This document shows positions 26,085 to 35,915 of a DNA stretch of 64,000 nt, one piece after another. Source of the stretch: [Pantoea] beijingensis (GTDB lineage Bacteria > Pseudomonadota > Gammaproteobacteria > Enterobacterales > Enterobacteriaceae). The stretch is taken from contig NZ_CP071409.1 in the NCBI RefSeq assembly GCF_022647505.1, positions 1,364,001 through 1,428,000 of the forward strand. The letters run 5' to 3'. The position numbers and the translations under genes are program-made. How positions within the stretch are numbered: the first letter of the stretch is position 1; every line of letters begins with the position of its first letter. The notes below the pieces were generated by a model, which saw only the letters and a list, made by a program, of their open reading frames with translations, was not told the origin of the DNA and made no database searches.

Positions 26085-26762
26085 TTGCAGTATCTTTCCA
26101 TAGGAAAAGAACGAGGCGGTAATGATAACTGGCAATCGCCGTGGTCACTTTTCCGTGGCTTGAACATAGAATTCAGCTTCACTTTAGATGCAGCGGCAAG
26201 CGCTGATAACGCGTTATGCCCCAGATTCTGGACTGAGGAAGACGATGCGCTAAAGCAAGATTGGTGCGCTGAGTCGTCCATATGGTGCAACCCGCCATAC
26301 AGCCAGATCCCATCATTCATTGAACATGCTCACAAAGCGGTGGTGACTTGCTTCCTGATCCCGGTGAGAACACAGGCTAAGTGGTGGCTTAGACTTATCC
26401 TGATGAATCCGAATGCTCATGAAATCCGTTTTCTTTCTCGTAATGTGAGGTTCAAAGCTGCACCAGGTACTAAACAGAAGAGGTTAAATAACCGTGCTCC
26501 AATGGCCTGTTGTGTGGTCATCTTCCGAAACGTTCCACGCAAGGGTGAGATCAGGCAGACCGTCCATTGTGCTGATACTGGATTGCTGCTGCACGTCATT
26601 AACCGGGGCAGCGTCTCCGGCAGGCCAACAATTTATGATGCGGAAGTGTTGGATCAGGTTATCGACCTTTATGAACGTAAACGCGCAACGCCGAAAGAGA
26701 TCGCCGAACGGCTGAAAGTACCATTGCGAACAGTCCAAAGGATCGCACAAAGATTGGCTTGA
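26085..26762 (+). CDS. Phage Dam-type adenine methyltransferase with C-terminal HTH
   Basis: A 225-residue protein. Residues 12-160 match phage N6-adenine methyltransferases (Dam family): NDNWQSPWSLFRGLNIEFSF, TLDAAASADNALCPRFWT, the catalytic motif SIWCNPPYSQI and FLIPVRTQAKWW. Residues 175-225 add a helix-turn-helix, GRPTIYDAEVLDQVIDLYERKRATPKEIAERL, like a resolvase-type DNA-binding tail. The start is a TTG at 26085, since no ATG is in phase. It could mark island DNA against the Mrr-type nuclease next door, or act on invading phage DNA. Recognition sequence unknown. Confidence 0.82.
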   Translation: MQYLSIGKERGGNDNWQSPWSLFRGLNIEFSFTLDAAASADNALCPRFWTEEDDALKQDWCAESSIWCNPPYSQIPSFIEHAHKAVVTCFLIPVRTQAKWWLRLILMNPNAHEIRFLSRNVRFKAAPGTKQKRLNNRAPMACCVVIFRNVPRKGEIRQTVHCADTGLLLHVINRGSVSGRPTIYDAEVLDQVIDLYERKRATPKEIAERLKVPLRTVQRIAQRLA

Positions 26763-26969
26763 TTGCGCCACAATCCCCCATGATTATGGCGCGATCTGCA
26801 CATAAAATGCACCGCATTTCTGCCACTATTGCCGCGTTAATCTGCACCGTTACCCTTCGCCCCTGGGGCGGAAATAACATTATGGGCTGCCTCTAAAATA
26901 GAAGGGCTGGCAAATATGTGTGTTTCCAGAGCGCACGGTTAGACGGACTGCCCCAGCCCTTGAGGAAAA

Positions 26970-27296
26970 TCAAGGATCTTTCAAAAATATCAGTGATTTA
27001 TCTTTTGAGTTCCTTCCGGGTTCTGTGCCGCCATGAAGTTGGACACGCCAGCGGTGAATAATGCTCACACTAAGCGCACAGCGGCGTGTAATGTGCGCAG
27101 AGTGCATCAGCAGAGCACCGACACAGCGCTTTGGCAGTGCGGCACACTCAGCCAGATAACTTGCTCGAACTGCTCGGTAAATGAACGAAATTGGCGGGTA
27201 TTTAACATAATAGATGTTACCGGAACCACACGGTTTGTGTGGTTTTGTCTGTGCGAGCCTTTCAGGGCGCGGCGACACGATGACGCTTGTTTCCAC
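26970..27296 (-). CDS. Possible Icd/Ash-like satellite phage protein
   Basis: The 108-codon frame carries RPERLAQTKPHKPCGSGNIYYVKYPPISFIYRAVRASYLAECAALPKRC in overlapping pieces. I associate the stretch YLAECAALPKRCVG and MHSAHITRR with the host cell division inhibitor Icd-like or Ash family encoded by P4-like satellites. The formal start GTG 27296 is weak, and the true N-terminus may be elsewhere. Neighbouring frames on the same strand are also open, so I am not sure it is translated. Confidence 0.35.
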   Translation of the reverse strand: METSVIVSPRPERLAQTKPHKPCGSGNIYYVKYPPISFIYRAVRASYLAECAALPKRCVGALLMHSAHITRRCALSVSIIHRWRVQLHGGTEPGRNSKDKSLIFLKDP

Positions 27297-28044
27297 ACAT
27301 GATCACCACTGATAGAGCCACTTTGCTGGCAAGAAAACCTGTTCAGTAATTTTGCACGACTTACGGCGCATTGCACCGAATATCCGGTTTCAGCCCGTTG
27401 GCTGGCTCCAGGCGTCAGGCGGCACATTTCCATCACTCCACCTTTCGGCAACGGCTGCATGAAGTCATCAACACAGTGATCGACGGTTCGCGGTTCGGCT
27501 GCTGGTCATTTCGGTGATCGGTTGTGCGGTATGTCGTCGCTATCTTCGCGGTTCGCCGTTTCCGGGCGCTTCCATCAACGCAGAGTGCAGCCAACAACGC
27601 GGAATACACCAGACCGTATCATTATAGGTCGCCAGACTTCACCAAAGCGCCGTAGCGAGGCGATTACCAACAATCAAAGGCGATGCAACCAGCGAAATCA
27701 GCGAGCCTCTGTGTAGCTGGCAGGCCGTCAGGTGAGGGGGCAGCCAGAAAAATTTTTTTCCGTGCGTGGCGTAATCCATCCGGGACGCGGAAATCGTTCC
27801 CGGTCAAGCAACGCATCATAATATCATTGATTTAATGTTTTCATTGTATGGCGATAATATTAACGCCGCCTTTTCTGACGCGGGTTGCAGGCTTGTTCAT
27901 GTTGATTTGGGGCAGATACGGTCACTCGCATTCACTGTAAGCAGCGAACCAAACGCATGATCCCACACATAGCCGCATAGCTAAAAAGGGCGCTTTTCTC
28001 TGCCTGTTAAGCCCATTTAACCGCTAATTGACTGGAATTAAAGT
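27297..28044. other. Island interior without convincing genes
   Basis: About 750 bases with several short overlapping frames on both strands and none with a good start site. By position it may correspond to the immunity/regulatory RNA region of P4-like satellites, but I found no specific motif to prove that. An AAATTTTTTT tract at 27750-27759 is the only unusual stretch. Confidence 0.4.
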
Positions 28045-28431
28045 TTATTTAATACCGCTGAAAATCCAGTTAATAGCAGCGCTCACAGCAGAGCTGATAG
28101 CCGCTCCCTTGGCTTCACCTGCCACAGCGTTTAGGAGGTTGATGACTGTTTCCCCTGAGCCTGGCGCCTGACGATTGAGGATGCTTAATCATGACGGTGA
28201 CAGCTTTGCTGTGTAGTCCATATCGGTGCGGGATATGATTTTGACGTATCCCAGTTCTTCAAGGCTGTTCAGAGTATTAATCAGCAAATCAACCTGGCGG
28301 TTTGGCTTGCGCGGACTCCATCCCAAATCAGAGAACTCGAAGGTTGTGAATGACGGATAGTCCGTGAACAGCTTCACCAGAACGCCCGTTGCCATCTCGT
28401 TGAATGCTTCCTTACCTTGGATTATGTCCAT
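28045..28431 (-). pseudogene. Hypothetical island protein interrupted by an in-frame TGA
   Basis: From ATG 28431 (MDIIQGKEAFNEMATGVLVK...) 80 codons run to TGA at 28189-28191. In the same frame a further 47 codons continue as LSILNRQAPGSGETVINLLN and AVAGEAKGAAISSAVSAAIN to TAA at 28045. The second part looks like a real amphipathic Ala-rich C-terminus, so the intact protein was probably about 128 residues, with a winged-helix-like N-terminal half (FEFSDLGWSPRKPNRQVDLL). Alternatively an 80-residue product is functional. No family recognised. Confidence 0.6.
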
Positions 28432-28512
28432 GCTGTTCTCTCACGTTCACTGTGCAGTTGGTTGGCTTGAACAGTAAAACAGTTGATAGATGCGCGTCCA
28501 GACCAGGAGATA

Positions 28513-28577
28513 TACCCCCCTCCAAAATAGAGGTACACCCCCGCTAAAATAGAGGGTCACCCCCTCTGAAATGGAGG
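28513..28577. repeat. Three iteron-like 21-22-bp repeats
   Basis: Units at 28513-28533, 28534-28555 and 28557-28577 share the pattern tacaCCCCcYctaAAATaGAGG, each with short internal dyad symmetry (CCTC...GAGG). They lie about 80 bases upstream of the gene starting at 28431 on the minus strand. An A/T-only stretch follows. Candidates are operator sites or replication iterons. Confidence 0.75.
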
Positions 28578-29175
28578 ACTATAAGAATTAAATAAATATT
28601 AAAAATAAAAATAAAGAAAAGACTTAAAGATCTTCTTAGGGGATCTGACTGGCGAGTCAGTTTTGATAAATCTGTTCAGTCGCTCCGCTCAACGCTTCGC
28701 GATCTGCATCGCCCACGCGTTGCCTTGCTTATCTCTCCCTGACCGGGAGAGGCAAGCCACCTTTTGGGCAGACAAGCGACAGCGCGTCAGATTTGGAACT
28801 GTGCGATGCACAGGCCGAGATCGATGATCGAGGCTAACGATGGGCGGCGCTGATAAGAAATCAGGACATCAACCCATCAGCTTTAATCCCTCAAATCCTC
28901 TACAGGAAGCCCTCAGATCGATTTAAACGCTCTTGGTAATGCCAATGCACTACATCAACGCTATAACGCAGCAAAACGCGATACAAAGCGTTTCATGGCG
29001 CTTGCGTCTGATGACTGGTTTCCGAGTCATCACGCAATTTACAAAATAAATATTGACATAACTAAAAATACAAAAATACGTAATTGCAATTTATAACTTA
29101 TGCTGATAAAATCTATAACAATGAGGGGCGTGAACAGAATCAACCGCCCTGAAAATTAACCCTACGGAGAAAAAA
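28578..29175. other. AT-rich then mixed intergenic DNA in the island
   Basis: Begins with an AT-rich run (about 28578-28625), next to the iteron-like repeats. The rest has no frame with a good start, and the part before 29176 carries AT-rich stretches suited to a promoter for the rightward genes. A P4- or PICI-type primase and AlpA-type regulator, which I looked for, are absent. Confidence 0.45.
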
Positions 29176-29595
29176 TTGAAGACAGCAAAAATCAACTTCG
29201 GCGTGGAATCAGCCGAAACTATTTTCAACGCGATCATTCACGGTGAGACAACGCAAACCGCGCTATACGGATTCATCAACCGTGTCGGAACCAACAAACG
29301 GAATACATCCAAAGCGCTCGAACTGCTCAAGGAGCATAAGCTCCGCCTGAAACGTAATGCCCGTGCGTCACGCACTGTCCGCACGACTCTGAAACCTTAC
29401 AGCGCTGAATTAGCAAAAGGCCGCGACGTGATCGATATCATCCAGCCAGTATTGACCGCCTGGCGATTGCACTACACGAAGCAGGGAATCGGGCTGGTAA
29501 ACGATCAGGTGTTAATCCTGAAAATGGTTGAAGCCGCTACGGAACTGAAAAAGCTGACGGGTGAGAAAGTGCCGGACATGGCAACGGCGGGTTAA
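29176..29595 (+). CDS. Hypothetical island protein, 139 residues
   Basis: Starts with TTG 29176 behind ACGGAG at good spacing. The protein MKTAKINFGVESAETIFNAI is followed by a basic stretch LKEHKLRLKRNARASRTVRT and a helical C-terminus (DVIDIIQPVLTAWRLHYTKQ). It is predicted soluble and helical. I do not recognise a family. It leads a rightward operon with the ribbon-helix-helix gene and the capsid gene. Confidence 0.65.
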   Translation: MKTAKINFGVESAETIFNAIIHGETTQTALYGFINRVGTNKRNTSKALELLKEHKLRLKRNARASRTVRTTLKPYSAELAKGRDVIDIIQPVLTAWRLHYTKQGIGLVNDQVLILKMVEAATELKKLTGEKVPDMATAG

Positions 29596-29614
29596 ACAGA
29601 GGAGATAAACCAAC

Positions 29615-29792
29615 ATGGCGTTGAGCATCAAATTACCTGACCACGTATACAGCGGTCTATTAGCAGAGGCCAAGCGACAGGGAACCACGGTTCCACGATT
29701 GATCCGTGACGTGCTGAGCGCCGTTGCAACACGATTCGATAACGGATTGCCATTACCCGGCATGGGGAAACATCACGAAGGAGAAAATAACA

Positions 29793-29815
<23 letters not shown>
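29615..29815 (+). CDS. Ribbon-helix-helix protein (Arc/CopG-like)
   Basis: A 66-residue protein. MALSIKLPDHVYSGLLAEAKRQG-TTVPRLIRDVLSAVATRF is a typical ribbon-helix-helix: a short basic/hydrophobic strand followed by two helices. Such proteins bind operators as dimers and act as small repressors or antitoxins. AGAGGAGAT precedes ATG 29615. Its 3' end overlaps the start (GTG 29793) of the split capsid gene, so they were one operon and translation may have been coupled. Confidence 0.7.
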
Positions 29816-31087
<1,272 letters not shown>

Positions 31088-32109
31088 AATTCAGTGTGCC
31101 ACTTCACACCGACCACACAGCAACCTTTGCCAACCTGCCAGCTAAGAACACCTTGCTGACCACCATGAATGTGTTCGCAGACCGTCAAACGTCAATGAGC
31201 CCAAAGGTCTCCTTAGACGTGCTGGACGAAGTAGCGCAGAAGGTGAGCAAATCCGTTAACCGCTATGGCTCCGAATGGACTGCCACCGCGAAGCGTCAAA
31301 GCTCTAACCATCTGATCGAAGCTCCGCTTCACGCTTACACTGACCGCATCACAGCAGCGGACGTGCAGCCATATCGTAAGCTGGGTAGTGACCTGCAAAT
31401 GTCGATCATGGACGCGCTGACCGCCTCAAGCCTGGCAATGCATGACAAGTACATGCGTACTCGTGAAAAGATGTTCGCTGATGCCTTGTTCCGTAACACT
31501 GTCGAAGCAGAGTTTACTCAGCAGCCGCTGATCGACTGGCAAGACGAATTCGGCTACGAGCAGGCTACGGGAACCATCGAGACAGGGATCGCTTTAGACC
31601 CACTACGCAGCATTGATGACGCCGTGAGCGCTACTAAGCTCCGCATGGGTGGCCTGGCTGGTCAACTGGATGGATTCATCCTTTTCGCTGGTAGTAATGT
31701 CTTCCGCAATGTGAAATACCATCCTGACATTCGCCAGAGCATTCAATACGGCTTGTTGGATCGTGACGTTCTGTTCAATAAGGAAATTTTGCCGGGCTTC
31801 TCTACCTTCCTGCTGGACAACGTCCGTGTGGTTGAAGTGACCGATCCACTCTACGGCATCAGCGCTGACCAGGCGTTCTTAGTGCCAAAATTTGGCAAGC
31901 CGCTATCCTCAGACATCGCTCTGCCGTTTGGTTACGTAGCCACCGCAACCAGCCGCAATCTGGATCTGGCGTTCGCTGAGCCTGTAGATTTCCGCATCTA
32001 CAGCCATCAGGACAAGCTCCGCAACGTGGAACTGTTCGCGGAATCGAGCATCCTGCCAGTGATTTACCGTCCTGACTTCGTTACTAAGCTGACGAACCAG
32101 GCCGCGTAA
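31088..32109 (+). pseudogene. Phage major capsid protein (lambda gpE-like), 3' fragment
   Basis: The frame continues from the IS end as FSVPLHTDHTATFANLPAKN and runs about 340 codons, the usual length of lambda-type E capsid proteins. Typical parts are LLTTMNVFADRQTSMSPKVSL, DALTASSLAMHDKYMRTREKMF, AVSATKLRMGGLAGQLDGFILFAGSNVFRNVKYHPDIRQ and FLLDNVRVVEVTDPLYG. A capsid gene without other head genes points to a satellite element rather than a full phage. GTG 31081 inside the IS end gives an accidental start in frame, so a slightly altered protein might still be made. Confidence 0.65.
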
Positions 32110-32226
32110 GACCGGCGCGATATGGACACCGCTTGCAGTAATTGGGGGCATGACTTGCCCCCGCTGCTGATGCAGTGCGTAAGCTCCGCCATTGAGGTGG
32201 CGAGGCAAAGGAAAGGAGATTAATAA

Positions 32227-32436
32227 ATGAGATTACAACTGCTTGGAGTTGGCTCTGTGCCAGTTCTGACCCTGCCGCTCAAAGGTGACGATGACTCAAT
32301 CATCAACCTTTCGGCACTTGCACGTTGGCTTGATATGAAACGAACAACGCTGTTTGACCACATCCAGGCTAAAGGGCTGGAGACAGCGATCAGAGAAGCC
32401 GTGACAGCAAAGCGAATAAAGAAGCTGAACACTTAA
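32227..32436 (+). CDS. Hypothetical 69-residue island protein
   Basis: Starts at ATG 32227, with GGAGAT 5 bases upstream. The C-terminal half INLSALARWLDMKRTTLFDHIQAKG looks like a helix-turn-helix. It follows the capsid gene and is closed by a clear terminator, so it ends the rightward island operon. Family not recognised. Confidence 0.6.
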   Translation: MRLQLLGVGSVPVLTLPLKGDDDSIINLSALARWLDMKRTTLFDHIQAKGLETAIREAVTAKRIKKLNT

Positions 32437-32466
32437 AGCCGGACGGGAAACCGCCCGGTTTTTTTG
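32437..32466 (+). terminator. Rho-independent terminator after the island operon
   Basis: A GC-rich hairpin (CCGGaCGG-gaaa-CCGcCCGG) followed by seven T, starting immediately after the stop of the 69-residue gene. Confidence 0.85.
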
Positions 32467-32470
32467 TTCT

Positions 32471-33370
32471 CTAAACTGCAATTCCATAATATTGACATAT
32501 TGCATTAGTGAGCAGGGCAGGGGCGGAGGTCGCTGCAATCTTGAGTGAACCAGAATATGCCTTCCCAACCATGTTGCCTATCCACGTTCCAATCTTACCG
32601 CCAAAATTATCAGGGCCGGTAGGAACATCAGAGTCTTGGATAGCCTGTGAAAGTGATTCTACTTCGTCTTGGGAAACTCCCCATGCGCGAAGTTGCTTCT
32701 CTAAAGAATTAAAATCACCTGCTGTTACGGAATTGGTCTGTTCAATATCACCATTGCCAGAACCAATCACGCCAGCATTATTCACATTTCCATTAATTGT
32801 GGTGATGTAATTTGCAGTCAACGGCGCGGCCTCCTTTTCTTGTGGTGTAAACAGTAAGCCTAAACCAAGAACACCTTTCTTCTCTAAGTCTAATGCCCAC
32901 TCCAGAACTCTATATCGCACTGTTGCAAGTATCTGCTCTACCTTGGTTTTACTAAAAAACCATGCGAATTGATATTGCGAATCATGACCCTGACTCAATG
33001 CTTCTACAAGTGGCGTTGGTAAGTGCAAATATGGTGTGGAAGTCGAAGCGCTGATTTTGCTTAAAGATGAGATGTCGTCTGTAAAACGAATAGTTGTGAA
33101 AATGTCTATAACAGTTTGGTCATAAGTTCCAAGATCGACAGGAATCCAACCTCTGTAGGGATTGAAGGCTTTCACCAAACCATACCCAACCCGATAATCT
33201 GGAACAGAAGCCATCGTGGCATAACCGCTAATTTCTCTCTCCAGCCATTGGCTTATGTCATCAAGCCCGAGTTTAACTGAGATCACTTTGGCTTTGAGAA
33301 GAACATCAATGAGCGGAGTAGAGCCAGAACTGGCTAAACCTTGTAGTTCTAAGACTGGCGAATTGATCAT
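32471..33370 (-). CDS. AbiTii-domain protein, probable abortive-infection factor
   Basis: A 299-residue protein whose N-terminal 170 residues match the AbiTii domain: VLELQGLASSGSTPLIDVLLKAKVIS, LGLDDISQWLEREISGY, and KTKVEQILATVRYRVLEWALDLEKKGVLG. A glycine/asparagine-rich middle part (TINGNVNNAGVIGSGNGD), as in many proteins that carry a repeat linker, is followed by a small helical C-terminus with a weak hydrophobic segment. AbiTii proteins are known from lactococcal phage-abortion systems and many islands. ATG 33370 has GAGGG upstream. It is alone on the tRNA-proximal edge of the island, reading toward the capsid gene. Role inferred. Confidence 0.75.
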   Translation of the reverse strand: MINSPVLELQGLASSGSTPLIDVLLKAKVISVKLGLDDISQWLEREISGYATMASVPDYRVGYGLVKAFNPYRGWIPVDLGTYDQTVIDIFTTIRFTDDISSLSKISASTSTPYLHLPTPLVEALSQGHDSQYQFAWFFSKTKVEQILATVRYRVLEWALDLEKKGVLGLGLLFTPQEKEAAPLTANYITTINGNVNNAGVIGSGNGDIEQTNSVTAGDFNSLEKQLRAWGVSQDEVESLSQAIQDSDVPTGPDNFGGKIGTWIGNMVGKAYSGSLKIAATSAPALLTNAICQYYGIAV

Positions 33371-33457
33371 CAAAAGCCCTCATTAGCTAATTATGATTAT
33401 TCTACAACTTGTTGGAAGCAAAAATGAATTTTAAAAAGAGGAAGCATAGCGCTTGAT

Positions 33458-33484
33458 GGCACGTAGCGCAGTTTGGTAGCGCAC
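33458..33484 (+). other. tRNA-Pro 5'-half-like sequence
   Basis: GGCACGTAGCGCAG-TTTGGTAGCGCAC matches 25 of 27 bases of the proL acceptor and D arms, but on the opposite strand to the real tRNA 124 bases away. No anticodon or T arm follows. Confidence 0.8.
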
Positions 33485-33503
33485 GGGAATGGTGTGTCTA
33501 TAT

Positions 33504-33546
33504 CTCATTCACACCAACTGTGAACGAACAGTTGTGAACGAATGAG
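33504..33546. other. Two-tier stem-loop beside the tRNA fragment
   Basis: CTCATTC (33504) pairs with GAATGAG (33540), and inside them CAACTGT (33515) pairs with ACAGTTG (33528), giving a long interrupted hairpin. A third inverted repeat, TAGCAGCG/CGCTGCTA, is at 33561-33592. They fill the gap between the AbiTii gene and the tRNA repeat. Confidence 0.75.
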
Positions 33547-33608
33547 AATCCCCATAGACTTAGCAGCGCTTGACTCTCATCAAACGCTGCTATGACGGGG
33601 AAATTAGT

Positions 33609-33656
33609 TGGTCGGCACGAGAGGATTTGAACCTCCGACCCCTGACACCCCATGAC
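33609..33656. repeat. attR-type repeat within proL
   Basis: Forty-eight bases identical to 22180-22227. It forms the 3' part of the functional tRNA-Pro, so the island end restores the tRNA. Confidence 0.92.
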
Positions 33657-33685
33657 AGTGCGCTACCAGGCTGCGCTACGTGCCG
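33609..33685 (-). tRNA. proL: tRNA-Pro (anticodon GGG)
   Basis: Seventy-seven nucleotides including encoded CCA. It starts CGGCACGTAGCGCAGCCTGG, has the anticodon stem and GGG around TCATGGGGTG, the T-loop GGTTCAAATCC, and the acceptor strand CGTGCCG. This is the E. coli proL type, in the same place next to pbgA. Confidence 0.95.
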
Positions 33686-33757
33686 AACTGTGCGAGATAG
33701 TGTACCTTTTCCGCGATCGATTGCAAGCTACTGATGTGTTAACTGCTTTATAAATAA

Positions 33758-35509
33758 TCAGTTAGCGATAAAACGTTTCTCTTCCGTTAAAACCTGCAGC
33801 AATAAGGCCAGCTGCAACCGATGATCTTTTAGTTCATGACCTTCGTTATCATAAGCCTTATAGCTGCCGCTATTATCCAGTATCAGCGTGGTTTGTGGCG
33901 TAGTAATCACCAATTTATTGTCTTTGGTACTGGCAATCCAGTCATGTCGACGCTGGGCCGCAAACAGATCTTCCCCCTGAGAATACTCTCCCGGTGCGGT
34001 GCTTACATGCAGTAAGCGTTGCATCAGTGTGGTCATTACATCCTGGTGGTCAGTGAGTTTGCTAACCTGCTGCGCGGGGGTATTTGGCCAATGCACAACC
34101 AAGGGAACCTGTAATGCAGCACGGTTACCCGGTTGATTATTGCCATCCAGCACTACGCCATGCTGAGCGGTGATGACCACGACAGTATTTTTCAACAGGT
34201 CTTTCTGTTGCAACGTATCCAGCACGGTTTGAATCTGTTTATCCACGCTTGCGGCATGACGTTGATAACGACGTGATATATCGTTAACACTACTGTCGGT
34301 ATCGTTTAGACCTTCATAGGATACCCAGGAAAACCAAGGGGTGCTCTCCTGTTTCCGGCTCGATAACCAGCGCTGCCAGTGTGCGGTTGTCTGAGAGTCT
34401 GGCTGGCTGCTGGCAGCGGGCAAAGAAAAATCAGCCAGGAGCGCCTGACGATAAAGAGGGGAGCTGAAGCCATCGGAGGCAAATAATCCGAACTGATAGC
34501 CTTGTTGGCTGAGTGCACTGATTAATGTCGAGGGAATACGTGAAGAGAGCACGCCATCCATATAGCTCGGAGAAATGCCATAAAACAGGCCAAAGAGTCC
34601 GGCATCATCTGAAGTACCGGCGCTATAATGCTGATTAAAACGCACATTATTCTCAGCGAATCGGTTGAGATTCGGGAGCGCTTTCGTCATGGTTTGCTGG
34701 TTCAGGCCGTCTACCGTTATCACCAGCAAATTGCTGTGTGTGCCTTTATCGCGGAAGGCAATTTCGCTCAGCGGATAAGCAACCGACAAAGCTTCCGGGT
34801 TGCCCTGTTGTACCAGACGGCGCTGGTACTCCTGAGCATCCAACAGGCCGTGTTTTTCAAGAAAGCGGCGTGCTGTCATTGGATAAGAAAGCGGTAAATT
34901 AGAGCGCTGCATTGTAATCGGGCGATAAAAGTTTGCATCAGCCCAAATATACATTAAATGACTGGTGAAAAAGGCGGTGATAAATAGCGCGGCTAATGGC
35001 TTGCCAAAGCTTCGGCGGTTCAGGCTACGCAGCTTCTGCCAGCTCCATGTAGCGAACAGCATCTCTACCAGAAAGATCGCGGGAACGCTAATGAACATTA
35101 ACTGCCAGTCGCGCGCCATCTCGCTTTGGTCGGGGTTGATGACTAATTCCCAGACGATGGGATTCAGGTGCAAGTGGAAGCGGTTAAAAACGGCGCTATC
35201 AACCAGCATCAATGTGAGACCCGCAGTGGCGACTATTGCTGAGACAAAACGCATTAGCCGCTGTGACAAAACAATAAATGTCAGCGGAAAGACAATCAGC
35301 AAGTAAGCGGCAAAAACGATAAAGCTGAAGTGTCCAAGCCAACTGATATAGGCGTAGATACGCCCTGCTAACGAGGAGGGCCAGTCGGCAACGAACAGAT
35401 AACGGCTGCCCAGAATGAAGGCAAAAAAGATATTAAACAGCGCGAACCAATGCCCCCAGCTGATCATCTGGGAGACTTTTTCACGATAGCGCTGTCGATT
35501 GTTTACCAT
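33758..35509 (-). CDS. pbgA: Cardiolipin-binding inner membrane regulator PbgA/LapC (YejM)
   Basis: A 583-residue protein that senses periplasmic-leaflet lipopolysaccharide and controls LpxC breakdown through LapB/FtsH. About five membrane segments fill residues 18-200; the C-terminal 350 residues are a periplasmic alkaline-phosphatase-like (sulfatase fold) domain with NLLVITVDGLNQQTMTKALPNLN and VVVITAQHGVVLDG. As in family members, some catalytic metal ligands of true sulfatases are absent. The start MVNNRQRYREKVSQMISWGHW is the conserved one. It is preceded by yejL at 21 bases, probably co-transcribed. Confidence 0.95.
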   Translation of the reverse strand: MVNNRQRYREKVSQMISWGHWFALFNIFFAFILGSRYLFVADWPSSLAGRIYAYISWLGHFSFIVFAAYLLIVFPLTFIVLSQRLMRFVSAIVATAGLTLMLVDSAVFNRFHLHLNPIVWELVINPDQSEMARDWQLMFISVPAIFLVEMLFATWSWQKLRSLNRRSFGKPLAALFITAFFTSHLMYIWADANFYRPITMQRSNLPLSYPMTARRFLEKHGLLDAQEYQRRLVQQGNPEALSVAYPLSEIAFRDKGTHSNLLVITVDGLNQQTMTKALPNLNRFAENNVRFNQHYSAGTSDDAGLFGLFYGISPSYMDGVLSSRIPSTLISALSQQGYQFGLFASDGFSSPLYRQALLADFSLPAASSQPDSQTTAHWQRWLSSRKQESTPWFSWVSYEGLNDTDSSVNDISRRYQRHAASVDKQIQTVLDTLQQKDLLKNTVVVITAQHGVVLDGNNQPGNRAALQVPLVVHWPNTPAQQVSKLTDHQDVMTTLMQRLLHVSTAPGEYSQGEDLFAAQRRHDWIASTKDNKLVITTPQTTLILDNSGSYKAYDNEGHELKDHRLQLALLLQVLTEEKRFIAN

Positions 35510-35530
35510 AACAGAGTCAGGATCATCACT

Positions 35531-35758
35531 TTAGTGGGCTTTATCTTCGCGAACTGAAGCCTGAAGTGCATCAGCGAAGGAACGAGCCAGCACGCGACGC
35601 TGAGCTGGCGCAACGCTGGTATTAATTAAATTGGTTACCATATTTCCCAATACCATCAGGGAAAGGTCGGTTGGCGTCTGGTCTTTTTCCAGTACGGATA
35701 CCATTTCTGCGAGGAGCTGTTCCACGCGTTCGTCACTGTAACGGGATGATTGTGGCAT
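35531..35758 (-). CDS. yejL: YejL family protein
   Basis: A 75-residue protein of the YejL (UPF0352) family. [46 protein letters not shown] is the conserved text. Its structure is a small helical dimer; no function is established. It leads the yejL-pbgA transcript and is divergent from yejK, in the order seen across Enterobacterales. Confidence 0.95.
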   Translation of the reverse strand: MPQSSRYSDERVEQLLAEMVSVLEKDQTPTDLSLMVLGNMVTNLINTSVAPAQRRVLARSFADALQASVREDKAH

Positions 35759-35915
35759 AACGTCGAATTATTCAAGTATTAAAGGGCGGTATCTTAACGT
35801 AATAGCGCGATTTTTGCCGCACTTTTATCATCATCTTAACTTAATGCATTGTGCGGTTGATTGCAGCGACCCGCAGTGATTGAATACGCGCCTGAGTCAC
35901 AAAGGAGAGTCTACC

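Noticed and set aside
27107..27716. Open frames on both strands in the island interior
   Set aside because: Several overlap one another, lack start sites and have odd composition. I kept only the Icd-like frame, at low confidence.
28561..28577. Similarity of the iteron unit to bases near 11337 (GTCACCCCCTCTGA)
   Set aside because: Only about a dozen bases are shared, and the surroundings differ. Most likely chance.
28992..29096. 33-codon frame starting MALASDDWFPS
   Set aside because: No ribosome binding site, and the second half is an AT-rich tract. Probably promoter DNA.
33458..33546. A second complete tRNA gene on the plus strand
   Set aside because: Only the acceptor and D-arm half match. 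No anticodon stem or GGTTCAAATCC loop follows.
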